Origin: Acidobacteriota bacterium | GTDB lineage: Bacteria > Acidobacteriota > Terriglobia > Bryobacterales > Bryobacteraceae | Length of the DNA stretch: 52,820 bases | Reading direction: 5' to 3' | Assembly: GCA_029776225.1 (NCBI GenBank) | Contig: JAKOTR010000085.1 | Coordinates: 1 to 52,820, forward strand | Program-made: the position numbers and the translations under genes | In this document: positions 43,106 to 51,967 of the stretch, in pieces | How positions within the stretch are numbered: the stretch's first letter is position 1 | Layout of the letters: every line of letters starts with the position of its first letter | The notes under the pieces: model-generated | What the model was told of the DNA's origin: nothing | Seen by the model: the letters and a program-made list of their open reading frames with translations, nothing else | Database searches by the model: none

Positions 43106-43510
43106 GTTTGTCCTCCTGGGAGAAGTGCGGGAGAGAAGTTTCCAGACGGAGAAACCCCCTCTGATTGACTACCGCACGAGGATACGGCAGTTTTGCTGCC
43201 AAACGCCGCCCCTGTAGAGTCAGCTGGTTAGGCTTGAGGAGAACTGATTATTCCCGTTTTCGGGATTTTGAATATTGAACTCTGGAAAAAACCTCAAGAA
43301 CGCTCCTCAAAAACGCTTAAGAAACGCTTAAGATTCGCAAACGTGCCGGGTACGGGAAATTTTCGGGAGTTTACAACAGGAAATTCTCTTGAAGCCGGCG
43401 GCCTCTCTCCTGAAACGCGGACGGGCTCTCGTGGGGGCTGCAGAACCTTACGGTAATTTCAGAATCGCACCCTGAACAGCGCAACCCTCTAGACTGAAGA
43501 CAGGGGGCGC
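43106..43510. other. 405-bp regulatory region upstream of the TonB receptor
   Basis: No gene seen. It contains a short hairpin TCCCG-TTTT-CGGGA (43252-43265), the tandem 11-bp repeat at 43311-43332, and on the minus strand a possible TTGAGG-17-TATTCA promoter near 43295-43267. The right end holds TAGACT, about 15 nt before the GTG of the EEP gene. Confidence 0.55.
43311..43332. repeat. tandem 11-bp repeat (AAACGCTTAAG x2)
   Basis: Perfect copies at 43311-43321 and 43322-43332, each holding the palindrome CTTAAG, lie just upstream of a possible promoter for the TonB receptor. One-turn spacing suggests two adjacent regulator sites on the same DNA face. Confidence 0.55.
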
Positions 43511-45112
43511 GTGGTGGGGGTGCGAAAGGGGACGGGACACCCGCTTCTGTATTCCGGAATATGCATTCTGGCCTTGTGGGGGCTGGCCAGCGGCAATCCT
43601 TCCGCGTACTCCGCTCCCCCTGTTCTCGCCTTCGAGGAGTTGCTGCGGCTGGCAGAAACAGCGGCTCCGAACGGAGATCTCGGCCTTCGCTTGCGCCGGC
43701 TGCTTCACACGCCGTTTGTCAGCAATGAGGCGTGGAACAGCGGGGCGCGCCCTCACCGCCCGGTGCGGCCAGGGTCGGGGCCCGTCCTGCGGGCAGTCCA
43801 GTGGAACATCGCCGGAGGCAGACAGTTCGACCTGATCAGGCGGGTGTTCACCGATCCGGCTTCTTTCCAAACCGAGTTGGCGCAGGCTGAAAAGGCCGGT
43901 GTGGAGGCGGTCCCGGCCATTCGCGAACAGCTCCAGTTGTTGCAGGGCGCCGACGTCGTGATCCTCAACGAAGCGGACTTAGGAATGGGCAGGAGTGGCT
44001 ACCGGGATGTAGCGCGGGAGCTCGCGCAGGCGCTCAAGATGAACTACGTGTTCGGGGTGGAGTTCGTCGAAGTGGACAGACTCGAACTTGGCCTGGCTGT
44101 TCCCGAGCTTGACGGCGTGCTCAAGGCGGAACTGGCGAATCAGCTCGAGGTGGACCCGGCGCGGTACAAGGGTCTACACGGATCGGCGATCTTAAGCCGC
44201 TACCCGATACAAAGCGCGAGGATCCACAGGCTGGTTGCCTGTTACGACTGGTACGGGACGGAGAAAAAAGAGATAGCGGAACTGGAGAAAGGGAGGCGGC
44301 TGGCGGCCCGAGAAGTGTTCCTGGAACGCATCGCGCGGGAACTGCGGCACGGCAACCGCATCGCCCTGATCGCCGAGATTGCGGTGCCGGAGAGCCCTAC
44401 CGGGTTCCTCACGGTCGTCGCGGCTCAACTGGAAGGCCGCAGCCCTCCCAAGTGCCGCCGCGCCCAGATGGCGGACCTGCTGCTCACTCTGGCGGGCGAT
44501 GCAAACCCGGTCATCCTGGGAGGGGATCTGAATACGACAGGCCTGAGCGCCGCTCCTACGTCGGTCTGGCTGGAGATCAATAAACGGCTGTCAAACCCGG
44601 ATTTCTGGATCCGCCAGGCCGTGTTTCGCTTCGCCATTCCCACCGCAATCGCGGAAGCTGTGCTGCTGCCCACAAACTACGTGAAAAACCTTCACGACCC
44701 GACCGTGCGCGACATTCCGCTGTTCGCCTCCAACCCGGAGTCGGGCCTCTTCCGGGCGCTGGAGCGGTTCCGCTTTCGCGACGGGTATGCGTTCGACTTC
44801 CGGGGTGAAAAGACGCTGGCCAACTCCAACGAACGCGGGATCAAGGGATTCAAGCCGACCTTTGAATTCGCCCGGGACTATGGGGGCCTGATCGGCACAT
44901 ACAAGCTCGATTGGTTTCTGGTGAAGCCATTCATCCGGCGCCCGCGCGAGCGGAACGGCAGCCGCTACTTCGCTCCCGTGTACGCCCGAACGCTTGCGGA
45001 GTTGAACCGCAGCATCGCACAGCAGCGCATTTCGGACCACGATCCGATCATGGTGGATCTCCAGTTGACTCCGGATCGCGTCCTGTCTACGCCTTACCGT
45101 AGATCGGAATGA
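43511..45112 (+). CDS. secreted endonuclease/exonuclease/phosphatase-family protein
   Basis: 533 residues from GTG 43511. Hydrophobic residues 11-28 (LLYSGICILALWGLA) are a signal peptide or anchor. The EEP four-layer fold is indicated by AVQWNIAGG (Asn99), ILNEAD (metal-binding Glu154), GGDLNTTG (Asp339, Asn341) and SDHDPIMVDL near the C terminus (catalytic Asp-His). The usual HL strand is replaced: VVAAQLEGRSPP has Gln306 where a His is common. It probably hydrolyses phosphodiester or phosphomonoester bonds outside the cytoplasm. AGGGGG just upstream may be the ribosome site. The 3' end overlaps the SDR gene by 26 bp. Confidence 0.83.
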   Translation: MVGVRKGTGHPLLYSGICILALWGLASGNPSAYSAPPVLAFEELLRLAETAAPNGDLGLRLRRLLHTPFVSNEAWNSGARPHRPVRPGSGPVLRAVQWNIAGGRQFDLIRRVFTDPASFQTELAQAEKAGVEAVPAIREQLQLLQGADVVILNEADLGMGRSGYRDVARELAQALKMNYVFGVEFVEVDRLELGLAVPELDGVLKAELANQLEVDPARYKGLHGSAILSRYPIQSARIHRLVACYDWYGTEKKEIAELEKGRRLAAREVFLERIARELRHGNRIALIAEIAVPESPTGFLTVVAAQLEGRSPPKCRRAQMADLLLTLAGDANPVILGGDLNTTGLSAAPTSVWLEINKRLSNPDFWIRQAVFRFAIPTAIAEAVLLPTNYVKNLHDPTVRDIPLFASNPESGLFRALERFRFRDGYAFDFRGEKTLANSNERGIKGFKPTFEFARDYGGLIGTYKLDWFLVKPFIRRPRERNGSRYFAPVYARTLAELNRSIAQQRISDHDPIMVDLQLTPDRVLSTPYRRSE

Positions 45113-45779
45113 CAGCTCCGTTCACGTCCGCCGCGGCATCGGAGGCCAGCCAGAGAATCAGGCTTGCGATGGATTCGGGCTTGACCCACTGGGAATAATC
45201 CGCCTTGGGATTGGCAGCGCGGTTCGCGGGGGTGTCGATGATGCTCGGCATCACGGCGTTGGCGGTAACTCCCGTATGCTTTACTTCCAGCGCTACCGTG
45301 CGCACGAGCGCCACCAGCGCCGCCTTGGAGACGCCGTAAGCGGCCAAGCCGGCCGCGGGTTCGACGCCCGTCCTCGATCCCACCGCAACGATGCGTCCCC
45401 GCCCGGATCCGAGCATTGAGGGCAGAGCCGCGCGGATCGTATAGAACGCCGCGTTCAGGTTGACGTCCAGCATCTGTTTCCAGACGGAGTCGCTGGTCTC
45501 GGCGACGGGATTGCCACCCGCAAAGCCGCCGACCAGGTGAACCAGCGCGTCAAGGCGTCCCGTCCGGTTCAGCGCGTGCCTGACAGCCGCCGCGGCGCCC
45601 TCCGGCGTGGAGACGTCGGCCTCCAAACCGGAAAACCGCTCGTTCTCGACTGGCGCCGGACCGCGCCGGTACACTCCAGTCACCACCGCGCCCGCATCCA
45701 GGAATGCTTTCGTGACGGCGCGCCCCAGCCCTCCGTTCGCGCCGGTAATCAGAACTGTGCGGCCCTCGAATCCCAGCAT
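45087..45779 (-). CDS. short-chain dehydrogenase/reductase
   Basis: 230 residues from the ATG at 45779, which has GGAGG 8 nt upstream; the frame farther upstream is Arg-rich noise. Classical SDR motifs are present: TGANGGLGRAV (cofactor), VHLVGGFAG at the NNAG position, a Ser in VAVGSRTG, and YGVSK with catalytic Tyr and Lys. It reduces or oxidises an alcohol/carbonyl with NAD(P). The substrate is unknown. It is convergent with the EEP gene and 65 bp downstream of tsaB. Confidence 0.9.
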   Translation of the reverse strand: MLGFEGRTVLITGANGGLGRAVTKAFLDAGAVVTGVYRRGPAPVENERFSGLEADVSTPEGAAAAVRHALNRTGRLDALVHLVGGFAGGNPVAETSDSVWKQMLDVNLNAAFYTIRAALPSMLGSGRGRIVAVGSRTGVEPAAGLAAYGVSKAALVALVRTVALEVKHTGVTANAVMPSIIDTPANRAANPKADYSQWVKPESIASLILWLASDAAADVNGAVIPIYGKA

Positions 45780-45844
45780 TAGCAGCCTCCGGCGCCCCGC
45801 GCGCCTTGCCTTCCTTATACCACTCGCCGTGGGCCGCCGCCGCG

Positions 45845-46513
45845 TCACTCCTTCCAGAACATTTCCGCGTCGGAGCGGCGCACGTAGTTCGCGTCGAGCG
45901 CGGCGGGGTCCTGGGCAGCGCCCGCTGACAGCCGCTCGGCCGCGATGCGTCCGATGGCCCCGGCCAGCGCGCGCGGAGCGTGGAGCACGGGGGCGTTCTC
46001 GAAGCGCGTGCCGGCCAGCGCGCCGCGGAAGGGAGTAAAATCCGTCGAGATAAATTCGAGTTCGCCCTCGGGCAGCGACGCCAGCCACTGCGGCAGCGAA
46101 GTCACCACCTCGGGCGTCACCGCTTTCAGCGCCGCGTCGTAGACCGCGCCGTAGATCTGGCCGCGGCGCGCATCGAGGACCGCCGCCCTCAGTGGAGCGC
46201 TGCCGAAGGAAGCGACTGCCTGAAGGTTCGATACCCCGACCGCCGGCCGCTTCAGCGCCTCCGCCAGTCCCTTCACCGCCGCCAGCCCGACTCGCACGCC
46301 GGTGAACGAGCCCGGTCCCGCCGCCGCGGCGAAGCAGTCGATCTCCTTGAGTTTCCAGCCGGCTCGCGCCAGCAGCGCTTCCAGGCGCCCGAACAGCACC
46401 TGGCCGAATCCCTCCGGCGCGTGAATGAGTTCCTCGGAGACGGTCTCGCCGCCTTCTATCAAGGCGATACTGCCGAACTCCGCAGTAGTGTCAACAGCGA
46501 GGATGCGAGTCAC
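45845..46513 (-). CDS. tsaB: tRNA N6-threonylcarbamoyladenosine biosynthesis protein TsaB
   Basis: 222 residues. TsaB signatures are ILAVDTTAEFGSIALIEGG at the N terminus and FAAAAGPGSFTGVRVGLAAVKGLAEAL (about 62-88), followed by the shorter degenerate C-terminal ASKHA half typical of TsaB. It dimerises with TsaD and, with TsaE and TsaC, makes t6A37 in tRNAs reading ANN codons. Start is GTG 46513, overlapping the stop of the glycoside hydrolase gene (GTGA). Translational coupling to an exported glycosidase is an unusual neighbourhood for an essential tRNA gene. Confidence 0.94.
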   Translation of the reverse strand: MTRILAVDTTAEFGSIALIEGGETVSEELIHAPEGFGQVLFGRLEALLARAGWKLKEIDCFAAAAGPGSFTGVRVGLAAVKGLAEALKRPAVGVSNLQAVASFGSAPLRAAVLDARRGQIYGAVYDAALKAVTPEVVTSLPQWLASLPEGELEFISTDFTPFRGALAGTRFENAPVLHAPRALAGAIGRIAAERLSAGAAQDPAALDANYVRRSDAEMFWKE

Positions 46514-48342
46514 TTGGTGAGCTGGTAGACCTTGATGAGGTTATAAATCTTGCCGAGGGCGTTCATGCCGTACAGGCGCACGGAGAGCGTTGCCGGGAAG
46601 CTCCGGGCAATGTTGTCCGGAATTTGAAACGTGCCTTTCGCCCCGGCGCCGATGATACGCGTGCCCTCCCCGTCTGCCGCCACTTCTCCGATCCACAGGT
46701 ACATCATCGTACTTGTGGCCCGCGTCTCGCGCGTGAGCCGGGCCGCGAATTTGGCCGGCGCGGACAGCGAAATCGAATCGCCGGCGGGTTCCGCGATCTC
46801 AAACGGCGCCTTCTGCGGGCTCACCTCGATCTCCTGCAAGACGATGGGCCGCGACTCGAACTTGTAGGACCTCAGCATCGAGGCCTTGCGGCCTTCGCGC
46901 GAAATGTGGAGCACCCAGTCGTGATCCTTACTTGGCGGCTCGCCGCTGAAACGGTCGCTCCGGAAGCTCTTCTGTTTCACGAACTCGCCGGTGATCGGAT
47001 TGAACCACGCCACATCGTAGCGCTGCTTCTCGACTACGATTTCGACCGGCCCCGGCTTTTCCACGTATACGATGTACTCCACGCCCTCGAGCGCCAGCGC
47101 GCGGCCGCCGTCCACGTCGAAGTACGGCTCCAGCTCCCAGTGGCGCGTCCGCGAGAAGAAGTCGAACCACGCCGCCATCTGCCGCGCACCCGGCGAATCG
47201 ATGTACTTCGGGTGCACTTCGCTCTCGCCGCCTCGCGTGCCGGTGTTGGCGAACGTGGGGTACTGGCCGTTCATGGTCGAGTTCCACAGCCGCTTGCGGA
47301 AGGTGTCCGTATCCACGTCGCCGGGACGGCTCTTCCCCGCCCCGCTGTCTTCGTGTACGGATCCGGCGTCGACGAAGGGCACCGCGTAGAGCTGGTGCTC
47401 GATCGAGCCGACATCGTCCGCCGTGGAGCTCTGCATCACGTAGTCCATCCACTCATCGGGGAGCAGCGCCGAGGAAGTCCCCGCCGTGCCGGTGGAGCGC
47501 GGGTGCTGGTAGGGATCGAGCCTCTTGAAGGCCAGCCCGATCTCCTTGAGAGCGGCGCGCCCTCCCGGCGCCCGCTCGAAGTTCTCGAAGCCCTGCCAGG
47601 TGACGTTCATGGCCGCATAGCGGGCCACCAGGTAGGCGATGTAGCGTTCCCGCTGCTGCCAGGAAGGGAACAGCGTCTCAATCTGCCGTTGATCGTACGC
47701 CACCATCAGGTCCACGATGATGCCGTTGCTGTTCAGCGTCCGTATGCGGTCGTCGAGTTCTTGGAATGCCGCCGGATTCGGCTCGTCGGCGGAGATGAAG
47801 GTGCCGGGCGGCTTGCCGGGAGGCGCCAGCACGACCCCTCGCATGTGCGTGAACTTCTGCTCCGCCCGCGCGGCAACCAGCTTGTCAAACACCTGGCGGT
47901 CGATGAACGGCAGCGTGTAGAGCGTGTCGCCCATCCAGAGGTGCGGCGTCCGGTTGTTGTCGTCGACCAGCGCCCAGTGATGCACGTTGGCGGCTCTCAG
48001 AAAACCCGGCGACTCGGAGGGGGTGGCCTGAAACGTTCCCTGCTTGCCCTCGAACCTCGGCAGGTTGCTCGAGATCCGGAACGCCCACTCGCCGGGATCC
48101 ACCGGAGAGAAGCGGATCACAAAGCGGCGGCCGCCGTCCCAGAACCCCGGCATGCGGAACGTCCGGTATCGCGGCGAGCGAAACTCACCCACGATTTCTA
48201 CATTGAGATAAGGATTGCCGGCGGCTTCCTCTTCCGTGAGTTCGAAGACGATTTCGCACGGCGAGTACGTCGGCGTCGGCTGGCAAACGGTTTGCGCGAC
48301 AACCGGCAGCGCCAGGGCGGACAAAAGGAACAGCTTATACAT
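46510..48342 (-). CDS. secreted glycoside hydrolase-like protein (DUF5060/DUF4038 type)
   Basis: 610 residues from the ATG at 48342. A signal peptide (LFLLSALALPVVAQ) precedes an N-terminal beta-sandwich (SPCEIVFELTEEEA to FRISSNLPRFEGKQGTF) like DUF5060, then a TIM-barrel domain (VHHWALVDDNNRTPHLWMGDTLYTLPF, TWQGFENFERAPGG, FANTGTRGGESEVHP) and a C-terminal beta domain. Together they resemble secreted DUF4038/apiosidase-like glycosidases. TACACT (48356 to 48351 on the minus strand) ends 8 nt before the ATG and no Shine-Dalgarno sits there, so it is predicted nearly leaderless. It is divergent from the cellulase-like gene and coupled to tsaB downstream. Substrate likely a plant or microbial polysaccharide. 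Confidence 0.83.
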   Translation of the reverse strand: MYKLFLLSALALPVVAQTVCQPTPTYSPCEIVFELTEEEAAGNPYLNVEIVGEFRSPRYRTFRMPGFWDGGRRFVIRFSPVDPGEWAFRISSNLPRFEGKQGTFQATPSESPGFLRAANVHHWALVDDNNRTPHLWMGDTLYTLPFIDRQVFDKLVAARAEQKFTHMRGVVLAPPGKPPGTFISADEPNPAAFQELDDRIRTLNSNGIIVDLMVAYDQRQIETLFPSWQQRERYIAYLVARYAAMNVTWQGFENFERAPGGRAALKEIGLAFKRLDPYQHPRSTGTAGTSSALLPDEWMDYVMQSSTADDVGSIEHQLYAVPFVDAGSVHEDSGAGKSRPGDVDTDTFRKRLWNSTMNGQYPTFANTGTRGGESEVHPKYIDSPGARQMAAWFDFFSRTRHWELEPYFDVDGGRALALEGVEYIVYVEKPGPVEIVVEKQRYDVAWFNPITGEFVKQKSFRSDRFSGEPPSKDHDWVLHISREGRKASMLRSYKFESRPIVLQEIEVSPQKAPFEIAEPAGDSISLSAPAKFAARLTRETRATSTMMYLWIGEVAADGEGTRIIGAGAKGTFQIPDNIARSFPATLSVRLYGMNALGKIYNLIKVYQLTK

Positions 48343-48350
48343 CAAACTCC

Positions 48351-48356
48351 AGTGTA
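48351..48356 (-). promoter_or_regulatory. -10 box of near-leaderless glycoside hydrolase gene
   Basis: TACACT on the minus strand lies 8 nt upstream of the ATG at 48342, so the predicted 5' UTR is 1-2 nt. Confidence 0.5.
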
Positions 48357-48466
48357 TCCAGAGACCACTGAAACGGGGAGGGTGGCCCCGCGGGGCGTCC
48401 GCGATCCGGCCCCAAGAGACATGCAATGATGTCTCTCATTGGACATTCATTTCAACAGGAGCGTGG

Positions 48467-50605
48467 ATGATCATTCATCGTTTTGTTAGTTTGGGGGCCG
48501 TTGCCGCCCTCGTGCTGTTCTCCGCTGGGGCCATTGCCCAATTGCCGCCGGAAAGCGACGCCTGGTTTGACTTCGAGCCGGCGGTAGACGATTTCGGGCC
48601 GACAATTCTTGATTGCAGCCAGTGGATCGAGGCGCCCACCGGCAAGCACGGCTTTGTTACCGTCAAGGGCGACAGGTTCGTCTTCGAGGACGGAACGCCC
48701 GTGCGTTTCTGGGGATCGCAGACCGGCTTTCGCCGAGACGATCCGGACTATTCGGCCCGCCGCATGCGGCGCCAGGGAATCAACCTGATCCGGCAGCACG
48801 GCAATCTCAACGACCCCGCGAGGCTGGATGCCACTCTGGCCAGGTTGGGCAAGAACGGCATCTACATGGCGCTGAACATTTACTACCCGCTGAACTATCG
48901 CTACCGGCCGAACGAGGTGGAAGGGTGGCCGGAGGGAGGCTCGTCCGAGCACGTCCATTTCTTCAATGACAGCGCCGCCTCCATTCAGTTGAAGCGCCTG
49001 GCGAACTTCTTCACCCATGTGAATTCCCACACGGGCAAGCGCCTGTGCGACGACCCGACCATCGCGATGGTGGAAATCGTGAACGAATCCTCGATGTTCT
49101 GGGGCGAGGTGGACGAGCCGCTGCGGAAGCAGGTGGAAGAGAAGTTCGCGGCCTGGCTGCGGAAAAAATACGGAAATAATGAGGCCCTCAGGAAGGCCTG
49201 GTCCGCCGGAGACAAGTCCGGGCTGGAAGAGGGCGAGGGGCTCGAGCCCGGCCAGCGGATCGGCCTGATCCGGAACTCCATGTTCACGGAGAAATATTTC
49301 CAGGAAAACCCGCACAAGAAGGTTCGCGGCCAGGACCAGATGCGCTTTTATTACGAGCTGGAGGACAACTACTGGACCGCCTGCAAGAATGCGTTGCGCA
49401 AGGCGGGCGTGAAGGTCCCGATTACCGCTACGGCATGGCAGGGCAACACCACCATGACGACCCGTGTTCACATGCTGGCCCAATCCAAGATGGACTACAT
49501 CGACCGCCACGGCTACTGGGCGCACCCCCAGGGCAAGGGCAACGAGAGGTGGAACATCGCGACCGCCACGTTCGACCCCAGGCCGATGATCAAGGCCATG
49601 CACGAAGATCAGAAGACGCTCGTGTACCTGGGCCGCGAAAACCTCGTGATCGAAAAAGCATGGGAGCAGGTGCTGGGAAAACCGCTGACGATCAGCGAGT
49701 GGAGCACGGTGACTCCCAACTGGTACTCGCTCGAAGGGACCGGATTGATGGCGGCGTACGGCATGTTGCACGGCTGGGACGGGCCGCTTGAATCCAACTA
49801 CCAGCCGGGCGACTGGACCAACCGCATGGGCCCCAATCAATTTAACCTGTTCGGCAACCCGCCCCACATTCTGCAATTCCCCGCCGCCATGGCGATGTGG
49901 TACCGCGGGGACGTGAAGGAAGCGGACGTGATCGCGGAATCCGTCTATACGGAAGAGGGCGTCTTTGAGACGACCGACGACGTGAAGCCGCTGCCGCTGC
50001 CTGCGGCGCTTATTGGCAAAGTCGGCTTCCGGTTTGTGGACAAGCCTCGCAAGCCGAGAGTCAGGGACATCAGCAAGTATTGGGACCCGAAAACGCTGAC
50101 CGCCCGCTCGATCACTAACGAATTGACCTGGAACGGCTCGGACGGCGTGGTCACCATCAACACTCCCCGCACGCAGGCTGTGATCGGATTCCTGTCCAAA
50201 GGCCACGCCCCCATGCGGGACGTCAAGGTTTCCAGTCCCACGGATTTCGGCGCTCTGTGGGTCACGGCGATGGACGGCATGAGACCGGTGAATTCCGCCA
50301 GGCGCATTCTCGTCACCGCGGTAGGGCCGGCCCGGAACACCGGGATGGAGTATGAAATCGTCGAGGGCGCTCGGCGTCCCACCGCGAGGATCAAGAACGC
50401 GGGTGGGCCTCCCATCCAGTTGCAGGCTGTTCTCGGAGACGTCGAAATCAAGACCTCCCAGGCGAAGGCGCTCAAAGCCTGGGCGCTCAACGTTGTCGGA
50501 AAGCGGATCGCGGAAGTGCCGCTGAAAAAAGAGGCGGGCAAAGTCATCCTGACCATGGACTCGAAGTACAAGACCGTGTACTACGAGCTTTCAGCCGAAT
50601 TGTAG
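48467..50605 (+). CDS. secreted glycoside hydrolase with cellulase-like (GH5-type) barrel
   Basis: 712 residues from the ATG at 48467, which has CAGGAG 7 nt upstream and is followed by a signal peptide (FVSLGAVAALVLFSAGAIAQ). A long N-terminal region leads into a TIM barrel: VRFWGSQTGFR, GINLIRQHGNLND, EIVNESSMFWGE with candidate acid/base Glu in NES, HGYWAHP, and TISEWSTVTPNW with candidate nucleophile Glu. The C-terminal 230 residues are beta-rich accessory domains. It should cleave beta-glycosidic bonds outside the cell, complementing the divergent DUF4038-type enzyme. The exact GH family is uncertain. Confidence 0.85.
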   Translation: MIIHRFVSLGAVAALVLFSAGAIAQLPPESDAWFDFEPAVDDFGPTILDCSQWIEAPTGKHGFVTVKGDRFVFEDGTPVRFWGSQTGFRRDDPDYSARRMRRQGINLIRQHGNLNDPARLDATLARLGKNGIYMALNIYYPLNYRYRPNEVEGWPEGGSSEHVHFFNDSAASIQLKRLANFFTHVNSHTGKRLCDDPTIAMVEIVNESSMFWGEVDEPLRKQVEEKFAAWLRKKYGNNEALRKAWSAGDKSGLEEGEGLEPGQRIGLIRNSMFTEKYFQENPHKKVRGQDQMRFYYELEDNYWTACKNALRKAGVKVPITATAWQGNTTMTTRVHMLAQSKMDYIDRHGYWAHPQGKGNERWNIATATFDPRPMIKAMHEDQKTLVYLGRENLVIEKAWEQVLGKPLTISEWSTVTPNWYSLEGTGLMAAYGMLHGWDGPLESNYQPGDWTNRMGPNQFNLFGNPPHILQFPAAMAMWYRGDVKEADVIAESVYTEEGVFETTDDVKPLPLPAALIGKVGFRFVDKPRKPRVRDISKYWDPKTLTARSITNELTWNGSDGVVTINTPRTQAVIGFLSKGHAPMRDVKVSSPTDFGALWVTAMDGMRPVNSARRILVTAVGPARNTGMEYEIVEGARRPTARIKNAGGPPIQLQAVLGDVEIKTSQAKALKAWALNVVGKRIAEVPLKKEAGKVILTMDSKYKTVYYELSAEL

Positions 50606-50653
50606 TCTGCTGAAGTAGGAGCGGCTTAACGGTTCTCCTCGAGAAGTCTGGGG

Positions 50654-50685
50654 CGAGGCCGGGAACCACGCGTGGTCCGGCCTCG
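50654..50685. terminator. hairpin between convergent genes
   Basis: CGAGGCCGG (50654-50662) pairs with CCGGCCTCG (50677-50685), and the interior contains ACCACGCGTGGT, itself palindromic. This makes one long GC-rich hairpin between the cellulase-like gene and the propeller gene. No T-tract. Confidence 0.55.
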
Positions 50686-50701
50686 CGCGCGGCACAGCAT
50701 G

Positions 50702-51578
50702 CTACAGTTTCGAAACTGTGTTTGAGTTGTAATTCGCCACCCAGATGTGAGTCCCGTCGAACGCCACGCCTTCTGGCAAGTCTCCCACTGGATACGTGCC
50801 TACCAGGCTCCCGTTGCTGGCCCGCAACTTCGTCACGGTGCGGTCGAAGTAATTTGCCACCCAGATGTGGGTCCCGTCGAACGCCACGCCTCTTGGTCCT
50901 TGGCCCACCGCGAAGCTGGCTACCTGGTTGGCCTCGTACCACTTGAGCAGTGCTATCGCCATGGTATTCGGCCCAGCGGGCCCCGCTGGTCCTTGCGGTC
51001 CCATCGGCCCTGCCGGCCCCGGTGGCCCGGCTGGAGCTGCAACGTAGTATCCGTACAGATCAATCACCAGGTCCGTGTCGTCCGTGGCCAGCACCTGAAT
51101 GCTCCCGTCGGCGCTGGCCGGAACCACCGTCGCATTCCCGATGATCCCGCCTTTGTCGGCATTCAGCACCACCGTCCCCGGCCACGGCCGCCCTGCCTCC
51201 CATGCGCTCAAATACCCCACTCCCTTGCCTTCCGGCGGAACCACCACAAAGTGCGCCAGGTACGCCTTCGCCGCAGGCACGTTGCAATTGGATTTCGCCA
51301 CCGGAATCGTTCGCGCCTTGTTGCCCGAAAGCATCGGAGGACCAAACGGGCCGCTTTTGCCCTGGCCCTCCCGTGTATCCACGAGGCGGCAGGGCGTGAT
51401 TGAAACGAAGGCTAACGAGTCGACGCCGGCCTGTGCAATCGAAGCCTGCTTGAGCCCCGATGGAGGCGCGGGTATGTTGGGACCAGCCACGCGGCGCCCA
51501 AGCCGGCAAACACGCCAGGCTCAGGATCGCCGCAGCGGCTCTGGAAAACGCAAAGGAATAACGCGCTGGTTTCTTCAT
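50702..51578 (-). pseudogene. collagen-like/propeller surface protein, frameshifted near its signal peptide
   Basis: The 262-codon main frame (50702-51490) encodes a PCRLVDTR-type beta domain (SITPCRLVDTREG to VIDLYGYYVAA), a collagen-like GPPGPAGPMGPQGPAGPAGP segment, and two YncE-like repeats with FDGTHIWVAN. It lacks a signal peptide. Just upstream, in another frame, an ATG at 51578 begins KKPARYSFAFSRAAAAILSL-ACLPAWA, a clear signal peptide. One frame change near 51490-51530 would join them into a normal secreted protein. It is thus a frameshift pseudogene, a sequencing error or a recoding site. A 17-bp-offset duplication (GAAGAAACCAG twice, 51566-51593) lies at the start codon. Confidence 0.7.
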
Positions 51579-51593
51579 AAGCCTGGTTTCTTC
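51566..51593 (-). repeat. direct repeat duplicating the start-codon region
   Basis: CTGGTTTCTTC (+ strand) occurs at 51566-51576 and 51583-51593. On the minus strand this gives GTGAAGAAACCAGG and ATGAAGAAACCAGC 17 nt apart, two look-alike starts in different frames; the GTG version stops after six codons. Confidence 0.6.
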
Positions 51594-51967
51594 ACAAGCA
51601 ATGAATTGTGTGTAAGGCTGGAGCCCACACGGTATGGCGCCGCACCGGCAGGGACCGTGCGCGCCGGGAAGAGATTCTATCATCCGGTTATTCGGATGGA
51701 TAACCTCTCAAGCCGGGGGGAGTGCTGGTTGCGAGTAGCTGGCTGGCATATCCGTGCGGTCGTATACTTTCCTGGGGCCGTTGCGCAGCGGCGCCGATTA
51801 GTAAGACATCAGGGAAGGGATTAGATGTTGTGCACAAAGGAAACTCAGCCCAGCGCCGCATTTTTGCAGAAAACGGCGCCAGGCCGCGCCGCCGGGCGGC
51901 TGCCGGATTGGGTCTTCTTGCCGCCCGTCAGTTCACAAATGCCGTAGCCACATGGCCGGCAGGTTTC
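51579..51967. other. intergenic region between the two propeller genes
   Basis: No convincing gene. It includes the palindrome TTGTGCACAA near 51830 and GC-rich palindromes near 51880-51925 that may end the right-hand gene. On the + strand TATACT near 51767 could be a stray -10 box. Confidence 0.45.

Noticed and set aside
45780-46088. N-terminal extension of the SDR gene
   Set aside because: Arg-rich and overlaps tsaB antisense-like; the ATG at 45779 has a strong Shine-Dalgarno and begins the Rossmann fold.
46624-50206. Long antisense frames (601 and 584 codons) over the two glycoside hydrolase genes
   Set aside because: Composition typical of complementary-strand frames in GC-rich genes; no start signals or recognisable motifs.
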